Part shown: piece after piece, positions 60,095 to 64,000 of the stretch
How positions within the stretch are numbered: the first letter of the stretch is position 1
How the letters are laid out: the number at the start of each line of letters is the position of its first letter
DNA from: Chitinophagales bacterium
GTDB taxonomy: Bacteria > Bacteroidota > Bacteroidia > Chitinophagales > BACL12
Length of the DNA stretch: 64,000 bases
Direction of reading: 5' to 3'
NCBI GenBank assembly: GCA_020636645.1
Contig: JACJXO010000001.1
Coordinates: forward strand, 602,575 to 666,574
Notes under the pieces: generated by a model
Database searches by the model: none
Told to the model about the DNA's origin: nothing
What the model saw: only the letters and a program-made list of their open reading frames with translations
Translations under genes and position numbers: made by a program

Positions 60095-62845
60095 TTGTTG
60101 ATAATCAGTATGTTATTAGCAGGCACTATCCAGGCCAAGGCACAGTGTGACTGTGATCCGATCCTGACCGGAGGAGAAACAGTCATTACCGCATCTGATA
60201 TTGTAACTGCTTTTTCCGGAGCCTCTTCTGTTTCGGGAGGCATTTACCAGGTAACTACAGATCTGACCATCAACACCAATTTTACTATTACAGGCAGTGC
60301 CAGATTCAGTGTTGACCCGGGAGTTTCTATTATAGTAGCTCCCGGCTACACCTTAACAATTACCGGCAGCAGCATTCTTACTGCCGCTGATGATGAAATG
60401 TGGTCAGGTATTGAAGTACAGACTTCTATATTAGTGCCCGGAAAGGTGGTCATCCAAGGTGGATCAACTATTGCCAATGCTGTGACAGGAGTTTTTCTGA
60501 ATAATAATTTGGCCTATTATGCAGATTGTTCCATTTCTGGTGATGCATTTTTTTGTAATAATCATATTGGTATTTACTCCAATAACTATTTCTATGATCA
60601 TCCGGCTTCAATAGAGCAAACCGTTTTTTGTGGTTCTGATCTCATAGAGCCTTATTCCGGTGAGTTTGGAACAGGAGTAATGGTGGAAAATGTATTAGCT
60701 CCTACAGGAAATTTCAGCATAGGTAATGGCGCAGCGTTTAACCTCGTTACATGCAATGAGTTTTATGGTTTACTTACTGGTATCCATATCGAAAAAAGTA
60801 CTGTAACAGTTCAAAACAATTATATACATGATCTGAATGTACCTGGTGCAGAAAGGGGAACCGGAGTACTTGCCAGAGGAGACCTGAATTACCTGATTTT
60901 GGTGGCCAGAGTTGGAGAAGCAGGTGTAACAAGTAATAAGTTCAAGGATTGCGAGCGGGGCATTGATATAGGAGACTATATGAACTCAGAGATACATGGC
61001 AACAGACTGGTCAATACAGGTATTGGCGGAACATCCAGCATCATGCGGGAAGGAATCTATGTGGACAATTGTGGTCTGGGGCTGAACTATCATAACATTA
61101 CAGAGAACTACCTGGCCAATGTGAATCAGGTGGCTATTGATCTCAGAAATATGGGTGTTGCAACCACCATAGTGAGTGGAAACAAAGTTTTGAACGCTAT
61201 TACTACTACTGCCGGCACCATAAGACGTGGCATATCTGTGCGGAATATTGTACCTGCCACAACACCTATTACCATATTTGATAACGAGATCTATAATGTA
61301 AATAATGGAATTGGAGCATTAAATGTTACAGATCATCTGATGATTTTAGGAAATCAGATCGAAGTGGTATTTGCAGGAGCAACGGAACCAGCAACCGGCA
61401 TATTGGCAGAGAATTGCAGCAATGTTTTGATAGATGTATATGATCCTGCTGCCTCAGCCATACCCAACACCATAACCGGCACCTGCAGCAGTGACTGTGA
61501 AGACCAGATCATTGGTATAGATATTCAGTCCAGCACCGACTTCCGCTGCTACCGCAATATTGTGAATGATTGCTACCCGGGCATCCGGGCAGAGGGTTAT
61601 TGCCTGGGGGGCAACTTTGTTTGCAATGACCTCAACGACTGTACCTGGGGATTTGGATTGAAGAATTTTGGGGGTATTACCGGGACTGGAGTTGATATAG
61701 AACTTGGCATAGGTGCAGACCGCGAAATTTTTGGTGGCTATTTTTTTGGTGGTAGTACTGAAATACCCAGCGACAATGCCTGGACACCCAGCACCGGCAG
61801 TACCTCTACCTGGGCGAACAGAACTTATGCATATGATAATGGGGGTGGAGCTGGTGAAACAATTGGACCGGATTTGCTTTGGTACTATCGCGACCCACTC
61901 GCTATTCTTGACATGGAACCTGCTTCTACGTTGAATACGGATGATGGGAGTTCAACAGCCATTCCTACAGGGTCACTTATCAATACCTCAGGAGTTGATA
62001 TTGATGTAGTACCCCGATGCAGTTTCCCTATGCCACGCCTAGAGGAAGAGGAAGAAGGTGGTGAATCATTCATGCCTTCAGAAAGTCTGTTTGCCAATAC
62101 CGACAGCATTTATTACTCAAAGATGATCACCGACTATGCAGAAAAGCTGACAAGTGGCAGCTTAGAAAACCCCAGGCAACATCTTTATGAAATGGGCGCT
62201 TACAGACTACTACAGATATATCCGGATGTGTACTGGGAACCGGAAGCTACCTCAATGGTACAGGTGTTTTTAGAAGGAAACACTACTTCAGGTTTTTTCC
62301 AGGTAATAGACTCAATACATACCGGTGCTTATGAAACGGCAAGTACCTTATTATCTGCCATTACACCCGGTTCAATTGCAGAGGAAAACTACTTATTTGT
62401 GTTAGACACTTACCTGATCGGAATAGACAGCACCGGTCACTTCACCCTTTCTGAAGAATTAGAACCGGAAGTCAGATCCCTTGCTGAACAACATACCCTG
62501 ATAGCGGGAGAAGCCGTGCATATTGCCAGAGCCATGTTAGATACGGTGGTAGAGTTTGATGGGGAGGGTATTGAAGAATTGCGTTTAGTAAAAGAAGAAG
62601 ATGAGGCATTGACAGTCTATCCTGTGCCGGCCAATGATCTATTGTATGTATCAAATCTTTCTGTTGATCAGGGAACCATGCTGGTCTATGATTTAAGTGG
62701 TAGAATAGTTTTAAGCTATCATTTTTCAACCGATAACCCTGTACACCATTTAGCATTAAGATCCATTGAATCCGGAGTGTATCTACTTGTTGTACTGGAT
62801 CAGACAGGTAAACAGGTCGGGGAAACCTCATTCAGCAAGAAATAA
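60095..62845 (+). CDS. Secreted right-handed beta-helix protein with T9SS sorting domain
   Basis: 916 residues from a TTG. The short hydrophobic start (ISMLLAGTIQAKAQC) is a truncated signal peptide, because the true start may lie upstream across a poly-C tract. Residues about 45-500 show the repeating pattern of a parallel beta-helix (GxxVxxNxIxxxxxGI units such as GIHIEKSTVTVQNNYIHD and GNRLVNTGIGG), typical of surface glycan-binding or lyase-like proteins. A helical region (about 660-820) follows, with an acidic EEEEEGGE linker. The last 75 residues are a T9SS sorting domain (VYPVPANDLLYVSN, then VYDLSGRIVLSY). No catalytic motif is recognised. Confidence 0.8.
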   Translation: MLIISMLLAGTIQAKAQCDCDPILTGGETVITASDIVTAFSGASSVSGGIYQVTTDLTINTNFTITGSARFSVDPGVSIIVAPGYTLTITGSSILTAADDEMWSGIEVQTSILVPGKVVIQGGSTIANAVTGVFLNNNLAYYADCSISGDAFFCNNHIGIYSNNYFYDHPASIEQTVFCGSDLIEPYSGEFGTGVMVENVLAPTGNFSIGNGAAFNLVTCNEFYGLLTGIHIEKSTVTVQNNYIHDLNVPGAERGTGVLARGDLNYLILVARVGEAGVTSNKFKDCERGIDIGDYMNSEIHGNRLVNTGIGGTSSIMREGIYVDNCGLGLNYHNITENYLANVNQVAIDLRNMGVATTIVSGNKVLNAITTTAGTIRRGISVRNIVPATTPITIFDNEIYNVNNGIGALNVTDHLMILGNQIEVVFAGATEPATGILAENCSNVLIDVYDPAASAIPNTITGTCSSDCEDQIIGIDIQSSTDFRCYRNIVNDCYPGIRAEGYCLGGNFVCNDLNDCTWGFGLKNFGGITGTGVDIELGIGADREIFGGYFFGGSTEIPSDNAWTPSTGSTSTWANRTYAYDNGGGAGETIGPDLLWYYRDPLAILDMEPASTLNTDDGSSTAIPTGSLINTSGVDIDVVPRCSFPMPRLEEEEEGGESFMPSESLFANTDSIYYSKMITDYAEKLTSGSLENPRQHLYEMGAYRLLQIYPDVYWEPEATSMVQVFLEGNTTSGFFQVIDSIHTGAYETASTLLSAITPGSIAEENYLFVLDTYLIGIDSTGHFTLSEELEPEVRSLAEQHTLIAGEAVHIARAMLDTVVEFDGEGIEELRLVKEEDEALTVYPVPANDLLYVSNLSVDQGTMLVYDLSGRIVLSYHFSTDNPVHHLALRSIESGVYLLVVLDQTGKQVGETSFSKK

Positions 62846-62854
62846 TAGTTAGGT

Positions 62855-64000
62855 ATGAAGAAGGGATTGCTTGCAGGCGCATTACTGCTTTGCTGCACTA
62901 TTGGTGCAAAGGCTCAACTGGAAGGGGCTAATTGGTTTTTTGGAGACTCTGTGTTGCTGAAATTTACAGAAGACAGCATCATAGTATCACAGGCACAATT
63001 ATCTACTGAAGAAGGGTCGAGTACTATTTCTGATAAGGAAGGGAATCTTTTGTTTTACACAAATACAGGTTTTATTTATAACACTATGAATGAACCTATT
63101 CACGAAGATCCTATTGTTGGCTATTCTTATGACCCTGGAAATCCCAGTCAGGGAAATCAAGTCATGGAATGGGCATTACTATTGCCTGATCCCATTAATC
63201 AAGATACATTGCTTTATTTGTTAACTAATGCTTCAACTCTAAGCTATACAAAGATTAATATAGAGCTCAATGATGGTAAAGGAGGTTTGGTCGATTCGGC
63301 AATAAATGTTCTCATTGGTGATTCTGCGGTACCAATGGATACAAAACTTACTTCTGTGAGGCATGCAAATGGGAGAGACTGGTGGATATTTATGAGGTCT
63401 TATTGCACAGCAGAGGTTCAATTTTTTCAAAAGTGGCTGTTGACCCCCTCAGGTTTTCAAGGACCCGACTATATTGAACTTTCTGATTGGGTTGAAGAGG
63501 AGGGATATCAATTTGGCAATATGTTCTTTAGTCAGAATGGTGACAGGTTGATAGTCATTGAAGAGACTGGATTTGAAGTGTATAATTTTGACAGATGTAG
63601 CGGAGAGCTTGAACAAATTGGAATAATCGAGGATATACCCGTAACTCGCTTGTGGTATGGGGCTTTAAGTGCAAGTGGTCAAAAACTTTACATTATATAT
63701 CACAATTTTATCGAGGGGTCAACTGAAAACAACTCAGGCATCCTTCAGTATGATCTTGGCTTTTTACCTGATAGTTATGCTGTAAAAGAGAGCGAATCAC
63801 TTGTTTTTGAGGAAGACTATAATAACTATGGTATTTGGTCTATAAAGTATGAGCCTATTACGGATAATATGTATTTTACATTATTAAATACTACGGATAC
63901 TTTGTACTCACACAATATGTATTTACATGCCATCACTGAACCGGAATTACCAGGTCTTTTATGCAATGTACAGGAGAACTATCTGCAATTGGCTTTCGAA
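62855..64000 (+). CDS. Secreted beta-propeller-like protein, C-terminus outside window
   Basis: The ATG at 62855, 9 bp after the preceding stop, opens a frame to the window end (about 382 codons). The signal peptide MKKGLLAGALLLCCTIGAKAQ is clear. The mature part starts LEGANWFFGDSVLLKF and has SDKEGNLLFYTNTGFIYN, NGRDWWIFMR, and FSQNGDRLIVIEE segments, the pattern of WD40/PQQ-like beta-propellers found in Bacteroidota secreted proteins. A T9SS sorting domain would be expected beyond the window. Co-transcription with the beta-helix gene is likely. Confidence 0.75.
   Translation, partial: MKKGLLAGALLLCCTIGAKAQLEGANWFFGDSVLLKFTEDSIIVSQAQLSTEEGSSTISDKEGNLLFYTNTGFIYNTMNEPIHEDPIVGYSYDPGNPSQGNQVMEWALLLPDPINQDTLLYLLTNASTLSYTKINIELNDGKGGLVDSAINVLIGDSAVPMDTKLTSVRHANGRDWWIFMRSYCTAEVQFFQKWLLTPSGFQGPDYIELSDWVEEEGYQFGNMFFSQNGDRLIVIEETGFEVYNFDRCSGELEQIGIIEDIPVTRLWYGALSASGQKLYIIYHNFIEGSTENNSGILQYDLGFLPDSYAVKESESLVFEEDYNNYGIWSIKYEPITDNMYFTLLNTTDTLYSHNMYLHAITEPELPGLLCNVQENYLQLAFE

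Overview
The window comes from a Bacteroidota chromosome, probably a gliding or secreting member related to Saprospiria/Chitinophagia. The evidence is the type IX secretion (T9SS) genes porU, porV, a PorP/SprF-family gene and gldJ, several secreted proteins with C-terminal T9SS sorting domains, TAnnTTTG-type -7 promoter boxes, and a near absence of Shine-Dalgarno sequences. No rRNA or tRNA gene was recognised.

Layout. 1-5860 holds a partial secreted protein and an exopolysaccharide/O-antigen cluster (GT4 glycosyltransferase, Wzx-type flippase, Wzz-like chain-length protein, O-antigen ligase). 5857-10431 is a minus-strand run: GAF/PP2C phosphatase, Opp/Dpp-type permease, GT2 glycosyltransferase, alpha/beta hydrolase. 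10569-17266 holds carB without its C-terminal regulatory domain, a 49-residue membrane protein, a porin, an MscS channel and an arginase-fold protein that has lost its metal ligands. 17429-22428 holds a glycosidase gene broken by one in-frame stop, and a large T9SS-secreted protein. 22544-31650 is the murF/gldJ/sprF-like/porU/porV block. 32449-35826 is icmF, a fused acyl-CoA mutase. 51672-64000 holds small secreted proteins, a lysoplasmalogenase, a sterol-desaturase family protein, a TonB-receptor operon, gamma-glutamyltransferase and two more secreted proteins, the last cut by the window end.

The most interesting segment is 35827-50920. It is bounded by two direct copies, about 15.1 kb apart, of the last 51 bp of icmF plus the following intergenic repeat, so it looks like an inserted island. 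It carries a 509-residue protein of unknown function, a LytTR response regulator, a candidate structured RNA with a 20-codon ORF behind a rare strong Shine-Dalgarno, a 31-repeat CRISPR array, a complete minus-strand type III-A interference operon (cas10-csm2-csm3-csm4-csm5-[TM-CARF]-csx3-cas6), and a four-gene plus-strand operon (zinc ribbon, DUF2085, DnaJ-type zinc-finger lipoprotein, TM2 protein).

How the CRISPR system may work (inference). Cas10 has no HD nuclease domain but keeps the GGDD cyclase motif, and Csm3 keeps its target-RNA-cleaving Asp. No Csm6/Csx1 RNase, cas1 or cas2 is present. The only candidate effector is a protein with four membrane helices and a C-terminal CARF domain, followed by a Csx3 (Crn3) ring nuclease. 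The design suggests cyclic-oligoadenylate signalling to a membrane effector, with Csx3 as the off-switch. The array is itself unusual: three sub-arrays separated by a repeated 104-bp element, 24-nt truncated repeats at equivalent positions, and a duplicated spacer.
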